Assembly (NCBI RefSeq): GCF_000212395.1 | Contig: NC_015499.1 | Span: forward strand, 1,437,421-1,501,420 | Direction: 5' to 3' | Length of the DNA: 64,000 bases | Origin: Thermodesulfobium narugense DSM 14796 | GTDB taxonomy: Bacteria; Thermodesulfobiota; Thermodesulfobiia; Thermodesulfobiales; Thermodesulfobiaceae | Shown here: positions 1 to 9,140 of the stretch, piece after piece | Layout: every line of letters begins with the position of its first letter | Numbering within the stretch: the first letter of the stretch is position 1 | Position numbers and translations under genes: made by a program | Notes under the pieces: model-generated | Seen by the model: the letters and a program-made list of their open reading frames with translations, nothing else | The model's database searches: none | Told to the model about the DNA's origin: nothing

Positions 1-666
1 TATGGTAGTAGAATCGTCCAAATAGCCATAAAGTATTGCGCCATCCGTAGAAAAGGCTTGAACTCTTCCAGATTCAAGTGCTGCCTTTATTTCTGGATAG
101 CTAGCAAATTCAAGTACATTAACCTTTATACCCTTTGCTTTAGCCTCAGCTTCTATTGCACCCTTTGTAGTTGCACTTTGTGCAACTCCAACAGTCTTGC
201 CATTTAAATCCGTAAAACTCTTAATTCCAGAGTCTTTCTTTACCAAAAGTGCTACCCCATCAGTAAAATATGGTATTGAAAAGTTGAAACTTTTTTCTCT
301 CTCAGGGGTAATAGTAAAGGTTGCAATAACCATATCAACTTCACCGTTGTCCAAAAGAGGTCCTCTTGTTTTAGGTGTAACAGCAATCAGGTTAACTTTA
401 TCGGGATTGCCAAGGATCTTTTTCGCCATTTCGTGAGCAATATCAATTTCAAAACCTTCAACTTTACCTGTTTTTGGATCTTTATATCCAAACTTTGGAA
501 CATCGTACTTTACACCCACATTAAGAACACCGCGATCTTTTATGGCCTTAATGTCTGGCGGTACCGCTGAGCTCTCCTGAGGCTTTTGTGCTTGTTGAGA
601 ACATCCAGCAATTACAAAGCCCAGAAGAACAATAAAGCCTAAAAATAAGAACTTCAAATTCTTCAT
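1..666 (-). CDS. Polar amino-acid ABC transporter substrate-binding lipoprotein (3' end outside window)
   Basis: The first 222 codons are visible and the reading frame runs off the window start. The N-terminus is a lipoprotein signal with a hydrophobic stretch and a lipobox Val-Ile-Ala-Gly-Cys, so Cys22 is the likely lipidated residue. The mature part has family 3 solute-binding hallmarks: a GVLNVGVKYDVPKFGYKD segment, then a LLVKKDSGIKSFTDLNGKTV segment. Of two close ATGs (672 and 666) the second is chosen, because AAGGAGG lies 7 bases upstream of it and only 1 base from the first. It lies 50 bases downstream of the ATPase gene on the same strand, so they are probably one operon; a permease would be expected beyond the window edge. 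Substrate is not readable; glutamine, glutamate or another polar amino acid is typical of the family. Confidence 0.9.
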   Translation of the reverse strand, partial: MKNLKFLFLGFIVLLGFVIAGCSQQAQKPQESSAVPPDIKAIKDRGVLNVGVKYDVPKFGYKDPKTGKVEGFEIDIAHEMAKKILGNPDKVNLIAVTPKTRGPLLDNGEVDMVIATFTITPEREKSFNFSIPYFTDGVALLVKKDSGIKSFTDLNGKTVGVAQSATTKGAIEAEAKAKGIKVNVLEFASYPEIKAALESGRVQAFSTDGAILYGYLDDSTTI

Positions 667-716
667 TTTCATTCCTCCTTTTTTGAATTTATTAAAATTT
701 CAAATGAAGACAAATC

Positions 717-1451
717 TTAAACCTGAATCTTATTAAGTTTTTCAAGAAAAGCTTGAGTTCTTTCGTGTTGAGGATTATTAAAAATCTGATCAGGAGTACC
801 TGTTTCCATAATCTGACCATCGTCCATAAAAACAATTCTGTCAGCAGCTTGTTTTGCAAATCCCATTTCGTGGGTTACCACAATCATCGTCATGCCCTCT
901 TTTGCAAGGGCTACCATAATATCAAGAACTTCCTGAATCATTTCGGGATCAAGAGCTGATGTGGGTTCATCAAACAGCAAAAGATCCGGTTTCATATTCA
1001 AAGCTCTTGCAATCGCAACTCTTTGCTGTTGCCCACCAGAAAGTTGAGACGGATATTTATTATATGCATCTTTTAAACCAACTTTCTCAAGAAGAGCAAT
1101 CGCGCTTTTTTCAACTTCATTTTTATCTCTTTTTTCAACAAGAATAGGTGCAAGCATTACATTTTCAAGCGCTGTCTTATGAGGATATAAGTTAAAATGC
1201 TGAAAAACCATGCCTATCTTTTGCCTTACTTTATTTAATTGAACTTTATTAGCAGTTATTTCTACTCCATTTACAAAGATCCTTCCTGATGAGGGTTTCT
1301 CTAAAAAGTTAATACATCTTATCAAAGTACTTTTTCCTGAACCACTAGGTCCCATTATCACTAGTCTTTCTTTAAACTTTACATGAAGATTAATATCTTT
1401 AAGAACGTGATGAGTACCAAAATACTTGTTTACATTTTCCATTTTTACCAT
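717..1451 (-). CDS. glnQ: Polar amino-acid ABC transporter ATP-binding protein (GlnQ/HisP type)
   Basis: ATPase that powers uptake of polar amino acids together with the adjacent binding protein. Residues 34-42 are the Walker A motif GPSGSGKST, the ABC signature LSGGQ is at about 137-141 and Walker B LLLFDEP at about 157-163, followed by a conserved switch His in VVTHEMGFA. The length, 244 residues, is normal for GlnQ. An upstream in-frame GTG at 1469 would add six residues, but a GGAGGG block at 1462-1467 sits 10 bases before the ATG at 1451, so the ATG is preferred. It is the first gene of a minus-strand operon and diverges from an ArsR-type regulator. An inverted repeat lies in its promoter (1504-1525). 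Confidence 0.93.
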   Translation of the reverse strand: MVKMENVNKYFGTHHVLKDINLHVKFKERLVIMGPSGSGKSTLIRCINFLEKPSSGRIFVNGVEITANKVQLNKVRQKIGMVFQHFNLYPHKTALENVMLAPILVEKRDKNEVEKSAIALLEKVGLKDAYNKYPSQLSGGQQQRVAIARALNMKPDLLLFDEPTSALDPEMIQEVLDIMVALAKEGMTMIVVTHEMGFAKQAADRIVFMDDGQIMETGTPDQIFNNPQHERTQAFLEKLNKIQV

Positions 1452-1495
1452 AAAATTTTTGCCCTCCACAAATAAAAAGAAAACATTTGACTTAC

Positions 1496-1525
1496 ATTAT
1501 ACATTAAAACTCGATTAAGTTTTAA
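1496..1525 (-). promoter_or_regulatory. glnQ promoter with an overlapping inverted-repeat operator candidate
   Basis: On the minus strand a perfect TATAAT lies at 1501-1496, about 45 bases before the glnQ start. Immediately upstream, filling the spacer and reaching the -35 position, is the inverted repeat TTAAAACT-CGATTA-AGTTTTAA (1504-1525) with perfect 8-base arms. ArsR/SmtB-type repressors bind two-fold symmetric sites of about this spacing overlapping promoters, and such a regulator is encoded divergently at 1632. The pairing is inference; AT-rich DNA yields chance palindromes. Confidence 0.5.
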
Positions 1526-1631
1526 TTAAAATTTCATAAAATTTTATATAAGATATTTTTATACATTTTAAAGAAAAATTTGATATGATTATATTTAAAT
1601 CTATATTAATTTAATAACGGAGGTAAAAAAA

Positions 1632-1910
1632 TTGAATTTGGATCAGATTATTAAAATCTCTAATGCTTTAGCAAATGATTCAAGGTTTAAGATTCTTCAA
1701 TCGATCTCTTCAAACCCTAAAATTTCTTGCACTGAAGTTATCAAAGCTCTCGATATCACCCAACCCGCAGTCTCTCATCACTTAAAGATTTTAAACGATG
1801 CAGGTTTAATTGAAATAAACAGAAAGGGTCAATACGGCTTATGTTCTTTAAACAATGCCGTTCTTGAAGACTACCTAAAATCAATACAGAAAATATTTTT
1901 AAAAAAGTAA
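1632..1910 (+). CDS. Small ArsR-family winged-helix transcriptional regulator
   Basis: A 92-residue protein made up almost only of a winged-helix DNA-binding domain. The recognition-helix region ITQPAVSHHLKILNDAGLIEI (about residues 43-63) is the classical ArsR signature, and the preceding LANDSRFKILQSI matches the domain start. I see no Cys-Val-Cys metal site, so it may not be a metal sensor. The start is a TTG with a GGAGG block 8 bases upstream. It diverges from the amino-acid transporter operon, with a palindrome in the shared intergenic region, so control of that operon and of itself is likely. No ligand can be inferred. Confidence 0.85.
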   Translation: MNLDQIIKISNALANDSRFKILQSISSNPKISCTEVIKALDITQPAVSHHLKILNDAGLIEINRKGQYGLCSLNNAVLEDYLKSIQKIFLKK

Positions 1911-2030
1911 AATAAGGGTTTTTAAATCATATTAGTTTTAAAGCATACTATAACTTTTTCTTTTGATTTTTATTACTAAAAATTAAAGAATTAACTATTT
2001 TTTACTTTATGCCCAAGATTAATTAAGTGA

Positions 2031-2038
2031 TATATAAT
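2031..2038 (+). promoter_or_regulatory. Probable promoter of the LPS operon (-10 TATAAT)
   Basis: TATATAAT lies 15 bases before the GTG start of msbA. The preceding sequence TTAAGTGATA resembles the region before the -10 of the protease gene at 7921. No convincing -35 is visible. If used, the transcript would have an untranslated leader of fewer than 10 bases. Confidence 0.4.
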
Positions 2039-2052
2039 TTTATTCAGACATT

Positions 2053-3816
2053 GTGAAAAAAAAGGAGTTGAAAGATATATATTTTAGACTTTTAAAATAC
2101 TTGAAGCCATACATAAAGTATTTTATTTTGGCGCTATTTTTTATGTGTTTGGTTTCAGCAATTATGGTAGCTATTCCGTGGACTTTGAAGGTTCTGATAG
2201 ATTCTGCGTTAATAAAGAAAGATGCCTTTATTTTAAATATTTTGGCCCTTTCCATGATAGGCTTATATGTTATCAAAGGAATACTAAGCTTTTGTCAGAA
2301 TTATCTTATGATTTATATTACAAACAACGTTATATCTGATATTAGAGAACAATTTTTTTCTCATATGCAACTAATGCCTCTAGAATTCTTTAAAAGGCAT
2401 TCTACAGGTGAATTAATGTCTAGATTGACAAACGACACTTTTATTCTGCAACAAGTTTTTTCTACAGGGCTAGTAAGCTTAGTACTTGATACTCTTACTT
2501 TAATAGGGGTAGTTTGTTTTATATTTTATATTGATTGGAAATTAACAATGGCAACGATTTTTATTTTGCCTCTTGCATTCCTCGCAGTTCAAAAATTTGG
2601 CAGGAGGTTAAAGAGCGTTAGTTATAGAATTCAGGAGAGGTCTGCTGACGTCTTTGCAGTTTTGCAAGAGATTCTCTCCTCTATCAAAATTGTGCACGGT
2701 TTTGCAACCTATGAAAAAGAAAGCGAGCGCTTTAAGAAAATAAATAGAGAATCCGTTAAAGCAGTTTTAAAAGCTGGCAGACTAAATTCTATTTATACGC
2801 CAGTAATGGAACTATTAGGAGCAATGGGAATAGCAGCTGTATTTTGGTATGGCGGTTATAGAGTTATAAATGGCCATATGACTATAGGAGATCTTATGGC
2901 ATTTATTGGCTATATTGGTATCATCACCACTCCTGTGAGAAGAATGGGTTCAAATCTTGGAAATATCCAACAAGCAATGGCTGCCGCACATAGAATATTT
3001 TCTGTCCTTGATATAGAACCTAGCATAAAAGACAAAGAGGATGCAATCGAAATTAAAGAAATCAAGGGCATGATAGAATTTGACAACGTATGGTTCAAGT
3101 ATCCTGATGACGAAGAATATATTTTGAAGGGATTAAGCTTTAAAATAATGCCCGGTCAAGTTTTTGCAATTGTTGGACCTTCAGGAGCTGGTAAGACTAC
3201 GATTATTGATCTTATTATGAGGTTCTATGACCCTCAAAGTGGAAGCGTTAAAATTGACGGTTATGACGTAAGAGATTTATCTATGAGATCTCTTAGAAGA
3301 CATTTGGGGCTTGTACCTCAAGACGTTATACTTTTCAATACTACAATTTCTGAAAATATTTCATATGGAAAAAGTGATGCTACTACTGAAGATATAATAT
3401 GGGCTGCAAAAATTTCTAATGCACACGATTTTATTGATAAGATGGAAAAAGGTTATGACACTATTCTTGGCGAAAGAGGAGTAAGGTTTTCGGGTGGTGA
3501 AAGGCAAAGAATTTCTATTGCGCGCGCTGTAATAAAAAATCCAAAGATATTCTTGTTAGATGAAGCAACATCCAATCTTGACGCCTCCTCTGAATCTCAG
3601 TTTCAAGAAGCTCTTAAGAGAGTTTTAAAAGGAAGAACTACCATAATAGTAGCTCACAGGCTCTCAACAATAATATTTGCAGATAAAATACTGTATCTGG
3701 AAAATGGGAAAATAGTCGAAGAAGGTACCCACAGTGAACTAATGAACAAAGAAAATGGAAAATACAGGATGTTATTCGAGCTTCAAACAAAAGAAAATAT
3801 GTTCGCTTCCCTATGA
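2053..3816 (+). CDS. msbA: MsbA-type lipid A flippase, ABC exporter half-transporter
   Basis: Inner-membrane exporter fusing six transmembrane segments (about residues 20-300) to an ATPase. Walker A GPSGAGKTT is at 375-383, the signature FSGGERQR at about 479-486 and Walker B IFLLDEATS at about 499-507. At 587 residues it has the usual length for MsbA. The next gene encodes Kdo transferase and overlaps it by 4 bases, followed by lpxK and kdsB, which supports a role in flipping lipid A-core rather than drug export. The start is a GTG without a clear ribosome binding site; a TATAAT at 2033-2038 suggests a very short leader. The family is broad, so the assignment to MsbA rests mainly on context. 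Confidence 0.85.
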   Translation: MKKKELKDIYFRLLKYLKPYIKYFILALFFMCLVSAIMVAIPWTLKVLIDSALIKKDAFILNILALSMIGLYVIKGILSFCQNYLMIYITNNVISDIREQFFSHMQLMPLEFFKRHSTGELMSRLTNDTFILQQVFSTGLVSLVLDTLTLIGVVCFIFYIDWKLTMATIFILPLAFLAVQKFGRRLKSVSYRIQERSADVFAVLQEILSSIKIVHGFATYEKESERFKKINRESVKAVLKAGRLNSIYTPVMELLGAMGIAAVFWYGGYRVINGHMTIGDLMAFIGYIGIITTPVRRMGSNLGNIQQAMAAAHRIFSVLDIEPSIKDKEDAIEIKEIKGMIEFDNVWFKYPDDEEYILKGLSFKIMPGQVFAIVGPSGAGKTTIIDLIMRFYDPQSGSVKIDGYDVRDLSMRSLRRHLGLVPQDVILFNTTISENISYGKSDATTEDIIWAAKISNAHDFIDKMEKGYDTILGERGVRFSGGERQRISIARAVIKNPKIFLLDEATSNLDASSESQFQEALKRVLKGRTTIIVAHRLSTIIFADKILYLENGKIVEEGTHSELMNKENGKYRMLFELQTKENMFASL

Positions 3817-5108
3817 AATTTCGATCAATAATATATGATTTGCTATTATTAATTGCTTCAACATATGTTATTTTAAAATCTATCTCTAACGAAAGTTATA
3901 GAAAAACTATAAAATACAGGTTTACTCTTTCTCAAGATGAACCAGTGCTAAAAGAGTTTAAGAATCAGCAAAAAAAGAGCTCATTTAGTGGTTTGTGGAT
4001 TCATGCAGCTTCTGTAGGAGAAGTTCTGGGAGCTGTGAATCTTATTAGCAAAATAAGACAAGAATACGAAAATTATCCAATATTTCTTACTGTAACTAAT
4101 TATGCAGCGCTAAAACTAATTAGAGAAAAATACCATTACATAAATGTAAGAATATCTCCTCTGGATTTCAGCTGGCTAATCTCAAGACTGTGCTCTATAC
4201 TTCAAGTTCCAAATATTATCATTGTTGAAGCTGAGTATTGGCCTAATTTAATAGATATCTTTTCTAAACATGGGAGAATATTTCACGTCAGCACTAGATT
4301 TAGCAAAAAAGCTCTTAACAGATATAAGAACTTTAACTTTTTATTTAAAAATACATTTTCAAAAATTACAGCATTTTTTACAAAAACCGAAGAAGATAAT
4401 AATAATTTAATTAAATATGGAATAAATGAGAATAAAGTATTTACAGTCGGAGATATTAAAGCCTATCAAAGTTACAAAGATTTTTGTTCAGAAGAAAGTA
4501 TATTTGATCTAGTAGCAGGTAGCACCCACAAAGGCGAAGAATCAGTTCTGATCAACTTGTATTTGAAGTTTGAGAAAAATATATCACTCGCAATAGCTCC
4601 CAGACACCTTTCAAGATTGAACGAGATAATAGCTGAATTAAAAAGAAATGATATTAACTTCTTATTGTGGTCTAAAGATAAGGATTTTATAAAGAGAAAC
4701 CAAAACCAAAAATCAATAGTTTTGATAGATACAATGGGAGAGCTTTCTGATATATACGCTCTTGGTAAAATTGGGTTTGTTGGTGGGACGCTTCAAAAGA
4801 TTGGTGGACACAACTTATTTGAACCAGCAATATGTTCCAGGCCAGTACTTTTTGGGAAATATTATCAGAGACAATCTTTTATGGCAGATACATTACTAAA
4901 AGAAAATAAAGAAATTTCAAATAACACGTATAAAGGGGCTTATGTAGTAGAAAGTCTTGATCAATTCTATGATTTAGTAAAATATTTGCTTCAAAACAAT
5001 AACTGGCTTGAAGAAGGCAAGATAGCCAGAAAAAAGTTTGAATATGCCTCACATTCACTTGAGAGAACTTATAATTTACTAAAGGATAAGTTTAATGTTT
5101 TTGTATGA
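3813..5108 (+). CDS. waaA: 3-deoxy-D-manno-octulosonic acid (Kdo) transferase
   Basis: Family 30 glycosyltransferase that adds Kdo to lipid IVA at the cytoplasmic face of the inner membrane. An N-terminal membrane anchor precedes a segment with IHAASVGEVLGAVNLI (about residues 62-77), the family hallmark with the catalytic Glu. The C-terminal half has AGSTHKGEESVLI, a conserved IAPRHLSR motif and a GGHNLFEPA motif. The length, 431 residues, is typical. The ATG overlaps the msbA stop by 4 bases (ATGA), so translation is probably coupled. How many Kdo residues it adds cannot be told from sequence. Confidence 0.93.
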   Translation: MKFRSIIYDLLLLIASTYVILKSISNESYRKTIKYRFTLSQDEPVLKEFKNQQKKSSFSGLWIHAASVGEVLGAVNLISKIRQEYENYPIFLTVTNYAALKLIREKYHYINVRISPLDFSWLISRLCSILQVPNIIIVEAEYWPNLIDIFSKHGRIFHVSTRFSKKALNRYKNFNFLFKNTFSKITAFFTKTEEDNNNLIKYGINENKVFTVGDIKAYQSYKDFCSEESIFDLVAGSTHKGEESVLINLYLKFEKNISLAIAPRHLSRLNEIIAELKRNDINFLLWSKDKDFIKRNQNQKSIVLIDTMGELSDIYALGKIGFVGGTLQKIGGHNLFEPAICSRPVLFGKYYQRQSFMADTLLKENKEISNNTYKGAYVVESLDQFYDLVKYLLQNNNWLEEGKIARKKFEYASHSLERTYNLLKDKFNVFV

Positions 5109-6165
5109 AAGACTTTCTTTTTATTGGATAGAATGTGTTAAAAACGAGAAAAATAAAATATTTTTGTCATTTTTATCCTTTTTGAGCCATATATACAAGT
5201 TATTTGTTTTAAGAAGAAGGGAAAAAATCTTAGCTCTTCCAAAAAAGAAATTTAATTTAAAAGTTATTGGAGTTGGAAATATAGTTCTTGGTGGCACAGG
5301 AAAAACACCTTTGGTTATCTGGCTTACAAAGAAGAATTTAGAAAAAGGCTTACGAGTAGGAATTGTTTTTAGAGGATATGCAGGTGAAGCAAGAGGCACA
5401 TTACTAGTCCAAGATGGAAAAAATATCTTATCTACTCCTTATGTTGCAGGAGACGAGGCATACCTTGTTTCAAAAAAGGTGCCAGGTACAATAGTAATTG
5501 TAGATAGAGTCAAAGAAAGAGCTATTGAATTTCTTCAAAATGAATACAACTGCGATATTGTGATATTAGACGATGCGTATCAATATTGGAGCATAAAAAA
5601 AGATTTAGATATCGTAACTATCGATGCAATTAACCCATGGGGTTGTGGCTATATGTTTCCAAGAGGTTTTCTAAGAGAACCCAAAGAATCTTTAGCAAGA
5701 GCTAATGTAGTAGTAATATCAAGGTTTGATCTCATAGACCATAAAGATTTACTAAAATTAATGCAAGAGATAAGAGGTATAAATCCTAATACAAAAATAT
5801 TACTAATGAGGTATGTCTTTAAAAAACTGGTAGATATGTCATTATATAGAGAATATAATTTAAACGTCTTAAATGGCAAAAGAATTTTCGCATTTTGTGG
5901 TATCGGTAATCCCGATAGTTTTTTTCTTACATGCAAGAACTTAGGAATAAATATAGTTGGCTCAATGTCCTTTCCAGATCACACAAGATATTCGGAAAAG
6001 GATTTATTAAGGCTGTATAATAAATCAAAGACTCTAAATGTTGATGCTTTTTTGACTACAGAAAAGGATATAGTAAAATTTAACTTTTTAAAAAGTCCGA
6101 ACTTTTTATTATATGCACTATCAATCGAAGCAGAAATTTTTTCAGAAGGGAATAAAGATGTATAA
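5095..6165 (+). CDS. lpxK: Tetraacyldisaccharide 4'-kinase
   Basis: Phosphorylates the 4' position of the lipid A disaccharide precursor. An N-terminal hydrophobic stretch (about residues 20-40) anchors it to the membrane; the P-loop GGTGKT is at 66-71 after VIGVGNIVL, characteristic of LpxK. A conserved LDDAYQYWS segment at about 162 corresponds to the LDDGFQ motif, with Ala-Tyr in place of the usual Gly-Phe. The length is 356 residues. The ATG lies 14 bases inside waaA, with AAGGA 9 bases upstream. It overlaps kdsB by 8 bases. Sure of the family. Confidence 0.93.
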   Translation: MFLYERLSFYWIECVKNEKNKIFLSFLSFLSHIYKLFVLRRREKILALPKKKFNLKVIGVGNIVLGGTGKTPLVIWLTKKNLEKGLRVGIVFRGYAGEARGTLLVQDGKNILSTPYVAGDEAYLVSKKVPGTIVIVDRVKERAIEFLQNEYNCDIVILDDAYQYWSIKKDLDIVTIDAINPWGCGYMFPRGFLREPKESLARANVVVISRFDLIDHKDLLKLMQEIRGINPNTKILLMRYVFKKLVDMSLYREYNLNVLNGKRIFAFCGIGNPDSFFLTCKNLGINIVGSMSFPDHTRYSEKDLLRLYNKSKTLNVDAFLTTEKDIVKFNFLKSPNFLLYALSIEAEIFSEGNKDV

Positions 6166-6895
6166 AATTTTAGGTGTAATTCCTTCCAGATTAAAATCCA
6201 CAAGATTACCAGAGAAGCCATTAAGAAAAATTTTGAACAAGCCAATGATTCAATGGGTATATGAAGGAGCATCCAAAAGTAATTTGCTATCAAATCTTGT
6301 TATTGCTACTGACTCAGAAGCTATAGCAAATATAGCAACTACTTTTGGTGCAAAAACGCTTATGACATCAAAATCTTGTAGAAGTGGCACAGACAGAGTA
6401 GCTGAAGTTGCGAAAATGTTAACAGATTATGACATCATAGTAAATATTCAGGGCGATGAACCGATGGTAAACGACGTGATAGTTAATGCTCTTATAGAAC
6501 CGTTTTCGGATAAAGAGGTAAATATGACTTCGCTTATGACCACTATCAAACCAGAGGAGGAATCTGATCCTGCAGTAGTAAAGGTAGTGTGTAAAAAAAA
6601 TATGGATGCCTTATATTTTTCCAGGTATTCTATTCCATTTGATAGAGACGGTATTGGTATTACTAGATATAAGCATCTAGGCTTTTACGCTTATAAAAGA
6701 GACTTTTTACTAATGATTTCCAGTTTACCCCCTACTCCCCTAGAAAAAGCAGAATCTCTAGAGCAACTCAGAGTCCTTGAAAACGGTTTTTCAATTCGCA
6801 TGAATCTGATCCCTTTCAGCACAAAGAGCGTAGATACAATAGAAGATTTAATAGAAGTTGAAAGGATAATAAAAGAAAAGATTGAAAAATATTGA
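6158..6895 (+). CDS. kdsB: 3-deoxy-manno-octulosonate cytidylyltransferase (CMP-Kdo synthetase)
   Basis: Activates Kdo with CTP for the Kdo transferase encoded two genes upstream. The nucleotide-binding N-terminus IPSRLKSTRLPEKPL matches the pyrophosphorylase signature, followed by VIATDSEAIANIA, a VNIQGDEP motif (about residues 96-103) that binds Mg-CTP, and HLGFYAYKRDFL near the C-terminal third. An in-frame ATG 45 bases upstream lies deep in lpxK and gives a nonsensical N-terminus; the ATG at 6158 has AAGGG 7 bases before it and starts directly at the fold. 245 residues, normal for KdsB. It is part of the msbA-waaA-lpxK-kdsB-glycosyltransferase operon. Confidence 0.94.
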   Translation: MYKILGVIPSRLKSTRLPEKPLRKILNKPMIQWVYEGASKSNLLSNLVIATDSEAIANIATTFGAKTLMTSKSCRSGTDRVAEVAKMLTDYDIIVNIQGDEPMVNDVIVNALIEPFSDKEVNMTSLMTTIKPEEESDPAVVKVVCKKNMDALYFSRYSIPFDRDGIGITRYKHLGFYAYKRDFLLMISSLPPTPLEKAESLEQLRVLENGFSIRMNLIPFSTKSVDTIEDLIEVERIIKEKIEKY

Positions 6896-7910
6896 CATCA
6901 AAAATATTAAAAAAATAGGCGTAATAGTGGGTAATCCTGGGCTTGGTGACCTTCTGTTCTCTTTTCCTCTTTTTTCTAACTTAAGAAGAAATTTTCCTGA
7001 AGCAGAAATATACTTTATTGGGAACCTTAGAGAATATACAGAACCTTTAGTCTTAAGATCAAAAAATATTGACGACATAATTTACTATGAAGAGTACAAA
7101 GTCCAAAAGATTCCAGGAGATCTGCTTTATTTCTTCCTTAATTACAGAAAAGAAAAATTCGATCTGATATTCGATCTCCAAAGACACTTTTTAATAACGA
7201 CATTAACCAAATTTTCTGGGGTAAGAATATTTCAAAGCTTTTCAATGAAACAAATTTTTTCGACCTTCAAATCCGATGATTCACTCAGAAGAAAAGAACA
7301 CAATGCTTTGCATCACTTAAGACTTTTAGAACCTTTAGGGATAGTTCCAGATCTAATTTGTGAATTAAATTTATTTGAAATTGATTTTAAAAAACCAAAA
7401 ATTTTCTTAAAAGAAAAAAATATCGATAAGTTCGTTGCAATAGTAGCTTCTTCGGGATATGACCTAAAGAATTGGTCTCAAGAAAATTATATTCAGATTA
7501 TAAACTATCTGTACGAAAATTTTGGTTACAAATCAATTTTAATTGGATCTAAACAAGATAAAAAGGTTTTGGAAAAGATCTCAAATTTTACAAAAAATGC
7601 AATTACAATGCCTGATGATTTCAAAATTGAAGAAACTGCTGCACTACTCAAACTTTCTACGCTTACGGTAGGCAACGATTCTGGTCCTTTACACCTTGCA
7701 TCGTTTCAAAACATCCCTGTAATAGGACTTTATGGTTCAACAAATCCAAACCTTTGCGGCCCACTTGGAAAGAATTCGGTAGTTTTAAAAACTACCGTTA
7801 ACTGTGCACCATGCTCCCTTTATTCTTGCCCTTATAATATGAAGTGCATTGATCTTATAAGCATTGAGGATGTAAGTAAGACAATTTTGAAAATTTTAAA
7901 GTTAAAATAG
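6882..7910 (+). CDS. Family 9 glycosyltransferase, heptosyltransferase-like
   Basis: Likely adds an LPS core sugar. The N-terminal VIVGNPGLGDLLFSFPLF and the C-terminal GNDSGPLHLASFQNIPVIGLYG are the two signatures of ADP-heptose:LPS heptosyltransferases (GT9). The last 50 residues carry a Cys pattern CAPCSLYSC...C seen in many members. 342 residues. The start is a TTG overlapping the kdsB stop by 14 bases. It closes the LPS operon; the next gene has its own promoter. Whether it is WaaC- or WaaF-like, or uses a non-heptose donor, cannot be decided here, and no ADP-heptose synthesis genes are in the window. Confidence 0.85.
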   Translation: MKNIDIKNIKKIGVIVGNPGLGDLLFSFPLFSNLRRNFPEAEIYFIGNLREYTEPLVLRSKNIDDIIYYEEYKVQKIPGDLLYFFLNYRKEKFDLIFDLQRHFLITTLTKFSGVRIFQSFSMKQIFSTFKSDDSLRRKEHNALHHLRLLEPLGIVPDLICELNLFEIDFKKPKIFLKEKNIDKFVAIVASSGYDLKNWSQENYIQIINYLYENFGYKSILIGSKQDKKVLEKISNFTKNAITMPDDFKIEETAALLKLSTLTVGNDSGPLHLASFQNIPVIGLYGSTNPNLCGPLGKNSVVLKTTVNCAPCSLYSCPYNMKCIDLISIEDVSKTILKILKLK

Positions 7911-7917
7911 TGTTAAG

Positions 7918-7926
7918 TGATATAAT
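7918..7926 (+). promoter_or_regulatory. Extended -10 promoter of the carboxy-terminal protease gene
   Basis: TGATATAAT is a perfect extended -10 (TGnTATAAT), placed 36 bases before the ATG at 7963. No good -35 is seen, as expected for this promoter class. The same TGATATAAT precedes the MFS gene near 57701 on the minus strand. Confidence 0.55.
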
Positions 7927-7962
7927 TTTCATTATGTTTTTAATATTTTGAAAGGAGACGTC

Positions 7963-9123
7963 ATGGGCAAAAGGATTAAGTATGGCTTTATTTTGCTTTT
8001 GGTTTCAGTAATAGCGTTCTCGGCAGGTTTTACTCTAAAGAGCAATATGGCTTCAGGTAGCACCAATTGGGGAATGTTGCAGTACGTTTATAATCTTGTG
8101 GAAAATTATTATGTAGCACCTTCTACTTTAGATCCCACGAAACTTGTTCAGGGCGCAATCAGAGGTATGGTACAGGCAGTAGGCGACCCATATACAAGAT
8201 ACGTCGATCCAGAATCCTTTGCTCAGATGAAAGACCAACTAGAAGGATCGTTTAGCGGCATAGGTATTGAAATGGGAGTTAAGGACAAAAGTATAGTAGT
8301 CATAGCCCCTATTGAAGGAACTCCCGCATACAAAGCTGGAATAAAGGCAAATGATAGAATAGTTTCAGTAGATGGTAAACCAATTGATGGAATGGACATA
8401 AATCAAGTAGTAAAGCTGATTCGCGGACCGGTAGGAACTCAGGTAAAAATAGGGATAGAAAGAAAAGGAGAGCTTAAAGAATTTGACATTACAAGAGAAA
8501 CTATAGAGATTAATAGCGTTACATTTAGACCTATTACATATCAGATAGGATATTTGAGAATTAGCACGTTTAATGATAAGACATATGATGAATTCAAGTC
8601 TTATTTACCAGAAATAGAAAAAATGAAAGCGTTGATTTTAGATCTTAGGAACAATCCTGGTGGTACTGTAAAGACATGTCTGGACATCGCAGGATACTTT
8701 GTTGGGGACAACCCAGTAGTAATAACCGTAGACAGAAACGGCAATCAAACAAAGGTTTACTCTGCTTATAAGAATTCAAAGTTAGATATTCCTGTAGTAG
8801 TGCTTGTAAATGAAGGATCAGCTAGCGCCGCAGAAATCTTATCTGGTGCTATGAAAGACTACGGATATACCCTAATAGGTGAAAAAACTTTTGGTAAAGG
8901 ATTGATTCAATCAGTTATACCTTTGTATGACAATAGCGCTCTTGTAATAACAACTGAAAAATATTTAACTCCTTTAGGACATGATATTAATAAAGTAGGA
9001 ATAGAACCTAATATAATTATTCCAGATCCAAAGGATTGGCAGGATATAGGCAAAAATCCTGAAAAAGATCCCCAATTAAATGAGGCAATAAAAATCCTTC
9101 GTGAAAGAAATGGCATTTATTAA
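7963..9123 (+). CDS. Carboxy-terminal processing protease (S41 family, PDZ domain)
   Basis: Exported serine protease with a Ser-Lys dyad that trims C-termini of envelope proteins. A signal or anchor helix spans residues 7-25; a PDZ domain lies at about 95-175 (SGIGIEMGV...PAYKAGIKANDRIVSVDG); the protease core has LRNNPGG at 229-235, NEGSASAAEI with the likely nucleophile Ser288, and TFGKG with Lys312. 386 residues, normal for CtpA/CtpB. A TTG 15 bases upstream is in frame, but AGGAG at 7953-7957 overlaps that extension and sits 5 bases from the ATG at 7963, which is therefore chosen. Monocistronic, between an extended -10 promoter and a strong terminator. Confidence 0.94.
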   Translation: MGKRIKYGFILLLVSVIAFSAGFTLKSNMASGSTNWGMLQYVYNLVENYYVAPSTLDPTKLVQGAIRGMVQAVGDPYTRYVDPESFAQMKDQLEGSFSGIGIEMGVKDKSIVVIAPIEGTPAYKAGIKANDRIVSVDGKPIDGMDINQVVKLIRGPVGTQVKIGIERKGELKEFDITRETIEINSVTFRPITYQIGYLRISTFNDKTYDEFKSYLPEIEKMKALILDLRNNPGGTVKTCLDIAGYFVGDNPVVITVDRNGNQTKVYSAYKNSKLDIPVVVLVNEGSASAAEILSGAMKDYGYTLIGEKTFGKGLIQSVIPLYDNSALVITTEKYLTPLGHDINKVGIEPNIIIPDPKDWQDIGKNPEKDPQLNEAIKILRERNGIY

Positions 9124-9140
9124 TTAATTACTGTCTACAA

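Noticed and set aside
2031-2055. msbA as a third leaderless gene
   Set aside because: The -10 is 14 bases from the GTG and no -35 is visible, so the geometry differs from the ROK and hypF cases.
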